Below, one piece after another: positions 53,941 through 62,625 of a DNA stretch of 64,000 nt (its first letter is position 1; each line of letters starts with the position of its first letter). The notes below the pieces were generated by a model. That model worked only from the letters and a program-made list of their open reading frames with translations. It did not search any database and was not told where the DNA came from. The position numbers and the translations under genes were made by a program. This DNA comes from Acidobacteriota bacterium. Lineage in GTDB: Bacteria; Acidobacteriota; Thermoanaerobaculia; Gp7-AA8. The DNA lies in the NCBI GenBank assembly GCA_021325515.1, contig JAJPHC010000032.1, positions 47,341 through 111,340 on the forward strand, given 5' to 3'.

Positions 53941-54492
53941 ATGAAGCAACTGATGTTGACCGTAATAACTATTTCACTGCTGCTGGCGGCAACGCCGACC
54001 GCGCACGCAGAGAACTTCTGCGAAGACTTTGTCCGGACGGAGGAAGTCGCGGCCGATCCCTGCGACGAGGTCGCACCGCCGGTCGAGCCGGCTCCGGATC
54101 CGCTGCATCTCCGCATCCTTCATTACGCCGAGGTCGGTCTCAAGCACCGGATGTCGGGACTCGCGAGCTACTACTCGACCTCGCTCGACGGAACCCTCAC
54201 TTCGACTGGCGAGATCTTTCGCAATCGCCGTTTCACCGCCGCGCATCTCACGCTGCCGCTCGGCACATGGGTCGAGATCAAAGCGCGCGCAACGGGGCGC
54301 GTGATCCGCTGCCGCGTGAACGATCGCGGTCCGTACGTGAAGAAGTTCGCGATCGACCTCTCGCAGGCAGCCGCGCGGGCGCTCGGCGTCGATGTCGCCG
54401 AGGACCGGCACGTCGATATCCGGATCATCGCGCTGCCCGGCGAATCGCCGCTGCCGCGCTCCGCAAGCGAAGAGCTCGCAAGCCTGAGATAG
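53941..54492 (+). CDS. rlpA: RlpA-like double-psi beta-barrel protein
   Basis: The 183-residue exported protein has a signal peptide (LTVITISLLLAATPTAHA). Its C-terminal part is the RlpA barrel: SGLASYYSTSLDGTLTSTGE, RFTAAHLTLPLGTWVEIKA and the catalytic-site CRVNDRGPYVKKFAIDLSQ with Asp. RlpA-type enzymes remove denuded glycan strands at the division septum. It has no SPOR domain, so recruitment to the septum may differ. An upstream in-frame Met (53899) is within the promoter and is rejected. Confidence 0.9.
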   Translation: MKQLMLTVITISLLLAATPTAHAENFCEDFVRTEEVAADPCDEVAPPVEPAPDPLHLRILHYAEVGLKHRMSGLASYYSTSLDGTLTSTGEIFRNRRFTAAHLTLPLGTWVEIKARATGRVIRCRVNDRGPYVKKFAIDLSQAAARALGVDVAEDRHVDIRIIALPGESPLPRSASEELASLR

Positions 54493-54493
54493 C

Positions 54494-54545
54494 TGTAGGA
54501 CGAGCTCTCAGCTTGTCCGGACAACCTGGGAGAGGTTGTCCTACG
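54494..54545. repeat. TGTAGGACGAGCTCTCAGC inverted repeat (family B)
   Basis: GTAGGACGAGCTCTCAGC and CTTGTCC, then GACAACCTGGGAGAGGTTG and TCCTAC form two small hairpins between the convergent rlpA and kinase genes; the position suits a bidirectional terminator. Confidence 0.8.
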
Positions 54546-55251
54546 TGGGGACCGTCAGCGAGAACGTGCTGCCGCTGCCCGGCTCCGACTCCACCGAGAG
54601 CGCGCCACCGTTGGATTCGAGCAGCCGCTTCGCGAGATAGAGCCCGTAACCGGGTCCACCGCCGCGTTGCTTGTCGAGCTTGCTCGCGCTGCCGAGATCG
54701 AAGATCTGCGAGACGTAGCGAGGATCGATTCCGATCCCGTTGTCGCGGATGCGAATGCGATAGCAGCCATCCTCGCGTGCGCAGTCGATGTCGATCGCGC
54801 GCTCGCCCTTCGGGCGATCGTTGAAGAAGATCGCGTTGCCGAGAACCGCGCCGAGGGCTTCGCGCGTCTTGTCGGGATCGATGTCGAGCGTCGGCAGCTC
54901 GCCGCTGACGTTGATCTTCACGCCGCCATCTTCGATCGCATAACTGTGCTTCTGAATGACCTCTTCGATCAACTCGCGCAGAGGTGTCGACCGTTTGGCC
55001 GTAGGGCGCGACAGCAGCTTCACGAGATGGGACATGTCGTCCAGCACGCGCCGCATGTACTGCGCGCTCGAACGGATGCGGCGCAGAAAATCCTGCCCCT
55101 CCTCATCCAGCTTCGAGAGGTAGTCGCTGAGCAGCAGATCGCTGAATCCATCGATCGCGAAGATCGGCGATTTCAGATCGTGCGCAAGTACGCCGAAGAA
55201 GCGAACCAGCTCCTCGTGCGTGACCGGCGTCTCCGTTCGATTCGTCTCCAC
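54541..55251 (-). CDS. Sensor-less histidine kinase
   Basis: The 236-residue protein is a bare kinase core. The phospho-acceptor His is in FGVLAHDLKSPIFAIDGFSD near 22, and the ATP-binding part has the N box GNAIFFNDRP, RIRDNGIGIDPRY and GPGYGLYLAKRLLESNGG. No sensor or membrane segment precedes it. I chose GTG at 55251 because the frame further upstream is antisense-free but lies inside the neighbouring gene in another frame. It would need an input from a partner, perhaps the S51-like gene just upstream; no response regulator is nearby. Confidence 0.75.
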   Translation of the reverse strand: METNRTETPVTHEELVRFFGVLAHDLKSPIFAIDGFSDLLLSDYLSKLDEEGQDFLRRIRSSAQYMRRVLDDMSHLVKLLSRPTAKRSTPLRELIEEVIQKHSYAIEDGGVKINVSGELPTLDIDPDKTREALGAVLGNAIFFNDRPKGERAIDIDCAREDGCYRIRIRDNGIGIDPRYVSQIFDLGSASKLDKQRGGGPGYGLYLAKRLLESNGGALSVESEPGSGSTFSLTVPT

Positions 55252-55274
55252 GGAGGCGGTTCCAACTGCAAGGG

Positions 55275-55955
55275 CTAAGCCTGACTCTTGCGGAAGACCG
55301 TGATGTTGCCTTCGCCCGTCACGGCCGACGTGCCGTCGCCGCTGATGCTGATCGCCGTCCGCGCCGGAATTCCGATTCCAGCACGAGTCCCTTCGACCGA
55401 CATCAGACGCCGCAGCGCCGAATCGTTCTCGGGCTCGAAGCCGCATTCGATCACCGTTCCGCCGATCCAGCCGAGCCCCGGAAGGCTCGCGCCGATGCCG
55501 TGCATGTCGCGCGCTGCGATTCCGAAACACGATGCCGCCGCGCCGATCGCTGCGATCGTCACTCCATCCGCGGCCGCTTCACGCATCGCCATCTCCGCGG
55601 ACGATTCACGGATCGCAGCGAGGAAGTTGTTCGTCACGCCGCCGCCGAGATAGATCAATCCCGCGAAACGGATGAGATCGAAATTCTTCTTCCGCCGCGC
55701 ATCTCTCACGCGATAGACAGGCACGTTGATCGTCTCCGCTTCCGGATCGATCTCGCGAAAGTACCTGCCGATGTGCGTCGCATACTCGGCCGAGCCCGAG
55801 GCCGTCGGGAGAAATGCGATGCGCTTGTTGTCGCGAGGGAGGGAGCGGATGAGCATCTCGTCGATCTCGCGCGTCTCGCCGAACGAGAACTCGCCGCCGC
55901 CGATCAGAACGAGTCGCGTCAGAGGAATGGCGACGTCAAGCCGGAGCGGATTCAT
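55275..55955 (-). CDS. Peptidase S51/cyanophycinase-like protein without the nucleophile
   Basis: The 226-residue protein has the S51-type class I glutamine amidotransferase-like fold: LVLIGGGEFSFGETREID, RIAFLPTASGSAEYATHIG, then LIYLGGGVTNNFLAAIRESS. Where the family carries the serine nucleophile (GTSAGA or GWSAGA), this protein reads AIGAAASCFGIA, so the serine is replaced by alanine. It is likely to be inactive as a peptidase, or to have been repurposed. The remaining DMHGIGASLPGLGWIGG segment is normal. The kinase gene follows on the same strand. Confidence 0.75.
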   Translation of the reverse strand: MNPLRLDVAIPLTRLVLIGGGEFSFGETREIDEMLIRSLPRDNKRIAFLPTASGSAEYATHIGRYFREIDPEAETINVPVYRVRDARRKKNFDLIRFAGLIYLGGGVTNNFLAAIRESSAEMAMREAAADGVTIAAIGAAASCFGIAARDMHGIGASLPGLGWIGGTVIECGFEPENDSALRRLMSVEGTRAGIGIPARTAISISGDGTSAVTGEGNITVFRKSQA

Positions 55956-55964
55956 GATGCAGCA

Positions 55965-56028
55965 GTGTAGGACAAGCTATCCGCTCGTCCTCCGGCAGGG
56001 TGGGACAACCCGAGAGGTTGTCCTACAC
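55965..56028. repeat. TGTAGGACAAGCTATCCGC inverted repeat (family B)
   Basis: GTGTAGGACAAGCTATCCGC with a downstream GAGAGGTTGTCCTACAC resembles the copies at 52581 and 54494. It separates the sucD end from the S51-like gene start. Confidence 0.85.
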
Positions 56029-56925
56029 CTATTTCCCCCATACTTCGCGGACCTTCGCACCCATTTCGCTCGGCGCCTTCACGACGTGAATCCCGGCGGC
56101 CTGCAGTGCGGCCATCTTCTCCGCTGCCGTTCCCTTGCCTCCGCTGATGATCGCGCCGGCGTGACCCATGCGGCGTCCCGGAGGTGCCGTCTGTCCCGCG
56201 ATGAACGCAACCACCGGCTTCTTCACGTTCGCCTTCACGAACGCCGCGGCCTCTTCCTCCGCCGATCCTCCGATCTCGCCGATCATGATGATCGCCTCGG
56301 TCTTCGGATCTGCTTCGAATGCCTCGAGGCAGTCGATGAAGTTCGTGCCCGGCAGAGGATCGCCGCCGATGCCAACCGCAGTCGACTGCCCGATCTCGCG
56401 CGTCTGCCCCACCGCTTCGTACGTCAGCGTTCCGGAGCGCGACACGATGCCGATCGGTCCGGGGCGATGAATGTGCCCCGGCATGATGCCGATCTTCGCC
56501 TCACCCGGCGTGATGATGCCGGGGCAGTTCGGCCCGATGAGACGCGATGGCGTCTCGCCTGCGGCGACACGGCGCGCGTTCGACTTCCGGAGATAGTCGT
56601 GCGCCTTCACCATGTCATTCACCGGAATTCCTTCCGTGATGCAGATGATCAGCTCCATCCCTGCGTCCGCCGCTTCCATCACGGCATCCGCGGCAAACGG
56701 CGGCGGCACGAAGATCAGCGAGCAGTTCGCCGCCGCCTTCTCGCGCGCCTCGCGCACGCTGTTGAAGACCGCGAAGCCTTCGTGTGTCGTCCCGCCCTTG
56801 CCCGGCGTGACACCACCGACGACCTGCGTGCCGTAGTCACGGCACTGGATCGCATGAAATGTTCCTTCACGTCCAGTGATGCCCTGAACGATGACGCGTG
56901 TGTTCTTGTCAGCCCAGATCGCCAT
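56029..56925 (-). CDS. sucD: Succinyl-CoA synthetase alpha subunit
   Basis: The 298-residue subunit carries the phosphohistidine in [11 protein letters not shown] near 250 and the CoA-binding [13 protein letters not shown] near 15. [15 protein letters not shown] and the C-terminal KVREVWGK end are normal. I start it at ATG 56925, directly after the sucC stop (TAATG overlap); the frame upstream lies inside sucC. The enzyme makes ATP or GTP from succinyl-CoA in the citric acid cycle. Confidence 0.95.
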   Translation of the reverse strand: MAIWADKNTRVIVQGITGREGTFHAIQCRDYGTQVVGGVTPGKGGTTHEGFAVFNSVREAREKAAANCSLIFVPPPFAADAVMEAADAGMELIICITEGIPVNDMVKAHDYLRKSNARRVAAGETPSRLIGPNCPGIITPGEAKIGIMPGHIHRPGPIGIVSRSGTLTYEAVGQTREIGQSTAVGIGGDPLPGTNFIDCLEAFEADPKTEAIIMIGEIGGSAEEEAAAFVKANVKKPVVAFIAGQTAPPGRRMGHAGAIISGGKGTAAEKMAALQAAGIHVVKAPSEMGAKVREVWGK

Positions 56926-58091
56926 TACGCCTGTCCCTTTGCGGCCGCAACCACCTTCTGTGCGGCGTCCCACATTCCGTCTGCTGTGATGAGCGGCAGT
57001 CCCGAATCCTTCAGGATCTGCTTGCCGAGATCGACGTTCGTCCCTTCGAGGCGAACGACGACCGGCACCGGCAGTCCGACTTCGCGCGATGCGCTCACGA
57101 CGCCTTCCGCGATGCGGTCGCCGCGCATGATGCCGCCGAAGATGTTGATCAGAATCGCCTTCACGTTCTTGTCGCTGAGGATGATGCGGAACGCGTTCTT
57201 GACCTGCTCCGCGCTCGCGCCGCCGCCGACATCGAGGAAGTTCGCCGGCTCGCCGCCTGCGAGCTTCACGATGTCCATCGTCGCCATCGCCAGTCCCGCA
57301 CCGTTGACCATGCAGCCGACGTTGCCGTCGAGCTTGATGTAGTTGAGATTGAAGCTCGAGGCCTCGACTTCGAGCGGATCTTCCTCGTGAAGATCGCGCA
57401 TCTCGACGATGTCCTTGTGACGAAACAGCGCGTTGTCATCGAAGTTCATCTTGCAGTCGAGCGCGAGGACGTTGCCTTCCTTCGTCACGAGCAGCGGGTT
57501 GATCTCCGCGAGCGAGGCATCGGTCTCGATGTAGCAGCGCATCAGCTTCTGCATGAAGTCGACGCACTTCTTGTAGGCATCGCCTTCGAGGCCGAGTGCA
57601 TTGGCGACCGCGCGCGCCTGGAACGGCTGCGCGCCGAGGACTGCATCGATCGGCTCGCGGTGAATGGCTTTCGGATCGCGCTCCGCGACTTCCTCGATCT
57701 CCATCCCGCCCTGCTTCGAGGCCATCACGACAGGCATGCCGATGCGGCGGTCGAGCGTGATGCCGAGGTAGAGCTCCTTGTCGATGTTGAGCGCTTCCTC
57801 GATCAGCACCTTGCGAACCAGACGGCCTTCCGGCCCCGTCTGATGCGTCACGAGCGTCATGCCGAGCATGTGCTTCGTCAGGTCGGCCGCCTCGTCCGCG
57901 CTCTTGGCCAGCTTCACACCGCCGCCCTTGCCGCGGCCGCCGGCGTGGATCTGCGCCTTCACGACGACGCGGCCGCCGAGCTCCTTCGCCGCGGCGCGTG
58001 CGTCTTCCGGATTGTCGACGACGATGCCGCGCGGAGTAGGAACGCCGTATCGCCTCAGAATCTCTTTTGCCTGATACTCGTGGACCTTCAT
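56925..58091 (-). CDS. sucC: Succinyl-CoA synthetase beta subunit
   Basis: The 388-residue ATP-grasp subunit begins [20 protein letters not shown] and has [14 protein letters not shown] near 48-61, the LEINPL-type metal segment as [16 protein letters not shown], and [18 protein letters not shown] followed by [10 protein letters not shown]. It precedes sucD and the stop and start overlap. The unit is divergent from the RNA methyltransferase gene, 22 bases away. Confidence 0.96.
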   Translation of the reverse strand: MKVHEYQAKEILRRYGVPTPRGIVVDNPEDARAAAKELGGRVVVKAQIHAGGRGKGGGVKLAKSADEAADLTKHMLGMTLVTHQTGPEGRLVRKVLIEEALNIDKELYLGITLDRRIGMPVVMASKQGGMEIEEVAERDPKAIHREPIDAVLGAQPFQARAVANALGLEGDAYKKCVDFMQKLMRCYIETDASLAEINPLLVTKEGNVLALDCKMNFDDNALFRHKDIVEMRDLHEEDPLEVEASSFNLNYIKLDGNVGCMVNGAGLAMATMDIVKLAGGEPANFLDVGGGASAEQVKNAFRIILSDKNVKAILINIFGGIMRGDRIAEGVVSASREVGLPVPVVVRLEGTNVDLGKQILKDSGLPLITADGMWDAAQKVVAAAKGQA

Positions 58092-58113
58092 AGGGGGCGC
58101 GTTTTATCACAGG

Positions 58114-59226
58114 ATGAACATCGGCGACATCATCACCATCACGCCTGCGGAGCTGGTCGCGGGAGGGGCAGCGCTGGCGAAGATCGACGGCTTCCCGATC
58201 TTCGCCGTGAATGTGTTTCCCGGCGACGTGGCCCAGGTGCGCATCGTCGAGCTGAAAAAGGGATTCGCGCGGGCCTCGCTCGTGCGGCTCATCACGCCCT
58301 CGCCGCTGCGGCGCGCGGCCCCCTGTCCGATCGCAGACGAGTGCGGCGGATGCGATTGGACCGCGCTGCGGCTCGATGCGCAGCTCGCGGCAAAAGTGCG
58401 GATCCTCACGGAGTCGCTGCGAAGGATCGGGAAGATCGATCCCTCATCGCTCCCGCAGATTCGCGTTCATCCCTCGCCGTTGAACTATCGCTTGCGATCG
58501 CGGTTGCATCGCGACGGGGAGAGCGCCGGGTTTTATGCGATGTCATCGCATCGTGTCGTGCCGTTGGTGCCGGAGTGTGAAGTGGTGGGTGTGGTTACGG
58601 CCAGGGTGTTTGGTCTTGGCCCCTCACCCCTGACCCCTCTCCCTGCGGTGCGGGGCGAGGGGGACGTTTGGGAAGTGAACGGCGAGCTTCGTACTGAAGG
58701 GGAACTTGAAATCGAGGGCTACGCCGTTCCCGCGGATGGCTTCTTCCAGGTGAACCGCCACCTGCTCCAGACGATGCTGCGGCTCGTGAAGGATCTCGCG
58801 GCCGGCAGGAGCGCGATCGATCTCTACTCGGGCGTCGGTTTTTTCAGCGTGCCGATCGCGGAGAGGTGCGAGCGCGTGATTGCGGTGGAAGGCTCATCGA
58901 TCTCGCACGAGTACGCGAAGCGAAACGTGCCCGCCAACGTGCGGCTCGTGCATGCGCCGGTCGAGTCGTGGATCGAACGGATGCCTTCCGCCGACTTCGT
59001 CTTTCTCGATCCCCCGCGCTCGGGAGCGAAGCGCAATGTCATCGACATCATCGCGAAGAGAACGAAGAAGCGCATTTGCTTCCTCGCCTGTGATCCAGTA
59101 ACGTTTGCCCGCGACGCGAACCGGCTTCTCGCGTCGGGTTGGCGCCTCTCCACGCTCGACCTGCTCGACCTTTTCCCCAACACGCATCACGTCGAAACGC
59201 TCTCTTCGTTCGAGCGTGCCGGATGA
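58114..59226 (+). CDS. TrmA/RlmD-type RNA 5-methyluridine methyltransferase
   Basis: The 370-residue enzyme has an N-terminal TRAM-like domain, an iron-sulphur cluster site C71, C77, C80 (PCPIADECGGCDW), SAM motif LYSGVGFFSVPIA near 230-242, LDPPRSGAK, and the nucleophile cysteine in FLACDPVTFARD near 326. It methylates uridine C5 in rRNA or tRNA. Residues of about 168-186 (GPSPLTPLPAVRGEGD) come from a family F repeat that was inserted in frame, so this loop is extra compared with relatives. The end overlaps comEC by 11 bases. Confidence 0.88.
   Translation: MNIGDIITITPAELVAGGAALAKIDGFPIFAVNVFPGDVAQVRIVELKKGFARASLVRLITPSPLRRAAPCPIADECGGCDWTALRLDAQLAAKVRILTESLRRIGKIDPSSLPQIRVHPSPLNYRLRSRLHRDGESAGFYAMSSHRVVPLVPECEVVGVVTARVFGLGPSPLTPLPAVRGEGDVWEVNGELRTEGELEIEGYAVPADGFFQVNRHLLQTMLRLVKDLAAGRSAIDLYSGVGFFSVPIAERCERVIAVEGSSISHEYAKRNVPANVRLVHAPVESWIERMPSADFVFLDPPRSGAKRNVIDIIAKRTKKRICFLACDPVTFARDANRLLASGWRLSTLDLLDLFPNTHHVETLSSFERAG
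58621..58666. repeat. CCCTCACCCCTGACCCCTCT repeat (family F, copy 2) within a gene
   Basis: CCCTCACCCCTGACCCCTCT and GCGGGGCGAGGGGGACG match the intergenic element at 43319-43384. The length fits a multiple of three overall, so the host frame stays open. Confidence 0.85.
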
Positions 59227-61339
59227 ACTACCTGCTGCCGTCCCACTCGTCGCGCTGATTGCGGGCGTGGCCTGCGGAGCGGCTCTCGTCAATCCACTCG
59301 TTGCGATTGCGGCGCTCGTGGTCTGCTCGCTGCTCAGCCGGCGCAGCCTCTTTCTCTTCGCCGCGCTCGGAATCTGTCTCGCGTTGCACCAGGTGCGCAT
59401 TCGAGAGGCGGAGCGCAGCGCATTCGCGTCCCTCGATCATGCGGAGTTCGTCGCGATCGACGCACCGCTCGACCGCGACTGGTCCGATCGCGACGGCTCG
59501 TACACGCTGCGCGTGCGGCGCTTCGAAGCCAACGGCCGCGCATTCGGGCGCCCGCTGTCGATGCACGCGCGCTTCGAGCCTCCGGCGATCGCGATGCGGA
59601 CATCGATCCATGCCGAAGGATTTCTGCGGCAGAACGAGCGTGGCGACTATGCGCTCACCATCAAGTCTCCACGCCTGATGCACTACTCCGGCACGCTCTC
59701 GCGCCTCGATCCGGAGCGGTGGAATCGCGCCGCGGCCATGCGCATCGCGCCGTACAGCGACAGGTATCCAACAGAAGTCGCGCTCACCTGCGCGCTCGCG
59801 CTGGGACGCGGCGAACGCCTCAGCCAGTCCTCACGCGATGCCTTCCGCCGCGGCGGGACCTATCACCTGCTCGTCTTCTCCGGCATGCAGATCGCGATCG
59901 CTGCCGCGGCCATCGCACTGCTGCTCCGCTGGCTGCACGCGCCGCGTGCCTGCGATGCGCTGCTCCTGGCCTTCGCGATCATCGCGCCGCTGTTCATCGG
60001 AGCGGAGGCTTCCGTATCGCGCGCGAGCATCGCGATCGGCCTTTACGCGCTGTCGCGCATTCTGCGCAGACCGACGTCGATTCCGAACCTCTGGTGTGTC
60101 GCGGCGCTCATCCGCCTCATCGCCGTTCCCGGCGATCTCACCGATGCCGCTTTCCAATTGACCTACGCCGGAGCCGGCGCATTGATCTTCATCGCAAAGC
60201 CGTTCGCCACGAATCGCGCGCGATGGATGGTCTACGCCGCTGCCGCGGAGCTGGCGATCACACCGCTCACGCTCTTCCATTTCCATCAATTCGCTCTGGG
60301 TGGCTCGCTCGCCACGCTGCTCCTCACGCCGCTGATCTCGCTGATGCTGATGCTTGGCGCCGCCGTCTGCGTCGTTCCCGGCGGCCGCCTCTTCGCCGCC
60401 ATCGGCGTGCTCAACGCGCTCTGCGACGCAGTCAACGACGTGAGCGCGTCGTGTTCCGGCATCTTCAACGCGCCTCCTCTCGCATCGCTCGTCATCGGAT
60501 CGGGCGTGTCGCTGCTCGCGCTCGCGGCGGCGCGTGGCCGCACGCGCGCGCTGCTCATCGCGGCAGGTCTCGCGATTCCGACGATCGCCGCGCTGTGCCT
60601 GCGATTTCCTTCGTCTCCTCGCCTCATCGCATTCGACGTCGGGCAGGGCGATGCGATCGCGATCACGTCCGGCGATCACGCGATCCTCATCGACGGTGGA
60701 CCGTCCGACGCGCGCCTGCTGCCGCAGCTCGCCGATCACGGGATCCGGCATCTCGACGCCGTCTTTCTCACGCACGCACATCCCGATCACTGCGGCGGCC
60801 TCCCCTCGCTGCTCGACCGCATGCGCGTCGATTCACTCTGGATCTCGCCCCGCCGGTTCACCGGCGATTGCGCGCAGCGTCTCCTGCCGGCATCGACGCC
60901 GATCCACCTCGTGCGCGATCGCGACTCCGCGAACTTCGGCGGCATCCGGATCGAAGCGCATGCAGTCCCTCACACGTTCCGCCGCTCACCCGAGAACAAC
61001 TCCTCGGTCGTCCTCCGCGTTCAGGTCGAGCGCAGACGCCTCCTTCTCACAGGCGATATCGAGAAAGAGGCGGAGCGCTGGCTCATCGAGCGCGCCTTGC
61101 GCGCGGAGATCATGAAGGTGGCGCATCACGGAAGCCGTTCATCGACGACGCCGGAGTTTCTCGACACGGTGCAGCCGCGGGTCGCGATCATCTCCTGCGG
61201 ACGGGAAAATCTGTTCGGACACCCGCATCGCGAAACGCTGGAAACTCTCGAGTCGCGGAAGATACGAATCAGGCGCACGGACCTCGACGGAAGCATCGAG
61301 ATACCGATGACCGGGAGCGCGCGCAGCCCGGAAAATTGA
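59216..61339 (+). CDS. comEC: ComEC/Rec2 DNA-uptake channel
   Basis: The 707-residue membrane protein imports single-stranded DNA during natural transformation. An N-terminal OB-like region is followed by the competence domain with many hydrophobic segments (about 200-470, GTYHLLVFSGMQIAIAAAAI) and a C-terminal metallo-beta-lactamase domain starting near 480 (IAFDVGQGDAIAITSGDHAI, THAHPDHCGG near 518, LLTGDIEKEAE, VAHHGSRSS). GTG at 59216 is chosen because the upstream frame is antisense-free but inside the methyltransferase gene. Its role fits with the pilB/pilT/pilC genes. Confidence 0.9.
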   Translation: MPDELPAAVPLVALIAGVACGAALVNPLVAIAALVVCSLLSRRSLFLFAALGICLALHQVRIREAERSAFASLDHAEFVAIDAPLDRDWSDRDGSYTLRVRRFEANGRAFGRPLSMHARFEPPAIAMRTSIHAEGFLRQNERGDYALTIKSPRLMHYSGTLSRLDPERWNRAAAMRIAPYSDRYPTEVALTCALALGRGERLSQSSRDAFRRGGTYHLLVFSGMQIAIAAAAIALLLRWLHAPRACDALLLAFAIIAPLFIGAEASVSRASIAIGLYALSRILRRPTSIPNLWCVAALIRLIAVPGDLTDAAFQLTYAGAGALIFIAKPFATNRARWMVYAAAAELAITPLTLFHFHQFALGGSLATLLLTPLISLMLMLGAAVCVVPGGRLFAAIGVLNALCDAVNDVSASCSGIFNAPPLASLVIGSGVSLLALAAARGRTRALLIAAGLAIPTIAALCLRFPSSPRLIAFDVGQGDAIAITSGDHAILIDGGPSDARLLPQLADHGIRHLDAVFLTHAHPDHCGGLPSLLDRMRVDSLWISPRRFTGDCAQRLLPASTPIHLVRDRDSANFGGIRIEAHAVPHTFRRSPENNSSVVLRVQVERRRLLLTGDIEKEAERWLIERALRAEIMKVAHHGSRSSTTPEFLDTVQPRVAIISCGRENLFGHPHRETLETLESRKIRIRRTDLDGSIEIPMTGSARSPEN

Positions 61340-61378
61340 CACTTGTCACTGGCGTTACTACAGTTACAGCCATCCACC

Positions 61379-61708
61379 ATGTCGTCGACTCTCCTCCGTC
61401 TTGGCCTCTGGATCGTCATTCTGGTGCTGGCCGCGTATGTGCTCCACGAGAGTCTGGAGGAGCAGCCGATCGCAGAAATGATCCCGATGGCGCTGCTCGC
61501 GAAGGCGCTCACGCTCGGAATCGTGCTCGTCGCCGCCGGCTTCGTTTTCCGTCTCTTCGAGAAGAGCGCGAAAGTCGTCGCGAAGAATCGATGCGCGGTC
61601 TGCCGCACGCCAATCGTGCACGGCGCGATCTACTGCCGTGAACATCTGCGCAGCGTTCTCCACAGCGAAGACGAGCGGCTGCACCAGACGAAGATCCGCC
61701 GTACGTGA
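61379..61708 (+). CDS. Small membrane protein with C-terminal zinc ribbon
   Basis: The 109-residue protein has two membrane helices (about 7-26 and 40-60) and a C-terminal cysteine/histidine cluster, CAVCRTPIVHGAIYCREH, that could bind zinc. I do not recognise a family. Its stop overlaps the start of miaA (GTGA), and comEC ends 39 bases earlier, so the three genes probably share a transcript. Confidence 0.75.
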   Translation: MSSTLLRLGLWIVILVLAAYVLHESLEEQPIAEMIPMALLAKALTLGIVLVAAGFVFRLFEKSAKVVAKNRCAVCRTPIVHGAIYCREHLRSVLHSEDERLHQTKIRRT

Positions 61709-62625
61709 GCCGGCAATTTCTGGTCGTCATCGCAGGGCCGACAGGCTCCGGCAAATCCGACTTTGCCTTTCGGCTGGCAGAGCGCTGCAACGGGGAGATC
61801 GTCAACTACGACTCGGTGCAGATCTACCGCGGTTTCGACATCGGCAGCGCGAAGCCTTCACCGGCGATTCGCTCGCTCCTTCCGCATCATCTCTTCGACA
61901 TCGCCGGGGCCGATGAAGAGCTCAACGCAGCGGACTTCGCGGCCCGCGCGCGCGCGATTTGCAACGGCATCCTGAGCCGGAATCATCTGCCGATTCTCGC
62001 GGGAGGAACGTTCTTCTATTTGCGCGCTCTGCTTTCCGGATTGCCTGAGATGCCGGGCCGTGACCCGGAGCTACGCGGGCGGCTTCATCGCATCGCGTCG
62101 GCGCCGCGCGGCCAGGCGCGCCTGCATCGCTGGTTGTCGCGCGTCGATCCGGAAAGTGGTAGAAGAATCGCCCCTGCAGACCGGCACAGAGTGGAGCGCG
62201 CCCTGGAAGTCTGGATCACAAGCGGAAAAGCGATCTCGAGCTGGCAGCCGCCCGCTGCCTCGGCGGAACAACTGCCGTCGCTCAAGCTCGCGCTTTCCCT
62301 CCCACGCGAGGAGCTCGTGAAGCGCATCAACGACCGCGTCGTCTCGATGTATCGTCAGGGACTCGTCGACGAGACTCGCGCTCTGCTCGCGCGTTATCCG
62401 GAGGCCGCACGCCCGCTCGGCACGATCGGCTACAAGGAAGCGGTGGCCGTCGTCCGCGGCCGGATGACGGAAGAGGAAGCGATCGCAGAAACGCAGCGAA
62501 GAACACGTGCGTATGCAAAACGACAAATGACCTGGCTTCGCGCCGAGCCCGGAGTGCACTGGCTCGATGCCACCGGCTCCGAAGCTCTTGCCCAAGCGCT
62601 GAAGCTGATCGAGGAACAAGCTTGA
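61705..62625 (+). CDS. miaA: tRNA dimethylallyltransferase
   Basis: The 306-residue enzyme adds a dimethylallyl group to A37 of tRNAs that read U-starting codons. The P-loop AGPTGSGKS is near 10-18, then NYDSVQIYRGFDIGSAKPS, and the family blocks LPHHLFDI, LAGGTFFYLRALLSGL and GTIGYKEAVAVVRG. The GTG start overlaps the preceding stop, and the end overlaps the lipoprotein gene by four bases. Confidence 0.95.
   Translation: MSRQFLVVIAGPTGSGKSDFAFRLAERCNGEIVNYDSVQIYRGFDIGSAKPSPAIRSLLPHHLFDIAGADEELNAADFAARARAICNGILSRNHLPILAGGTFFYLRALLSGLPEMPGRDPELRGRLHRIASAPRGQARLHRWLSRVDPESGRRIAPADRHRVERALEVWITSGKAISSWQPPAASAEQLPSLKLALSLPREELVKRINDRVVSMYRQGLVDETRALLARYPEAARPLGTIGYKEAVAVVRGRMTEEEAIAETQRRTRAYAKRQMTWLRAEPGVHWLDATGSEALAQALKLIEEQA

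Noticed and set aside
52911..54824. 637-codon plus-strand open frame
   Set aside because: It covers the lytic transglycosylase antisense and rlpA in another frame; no family pattern.
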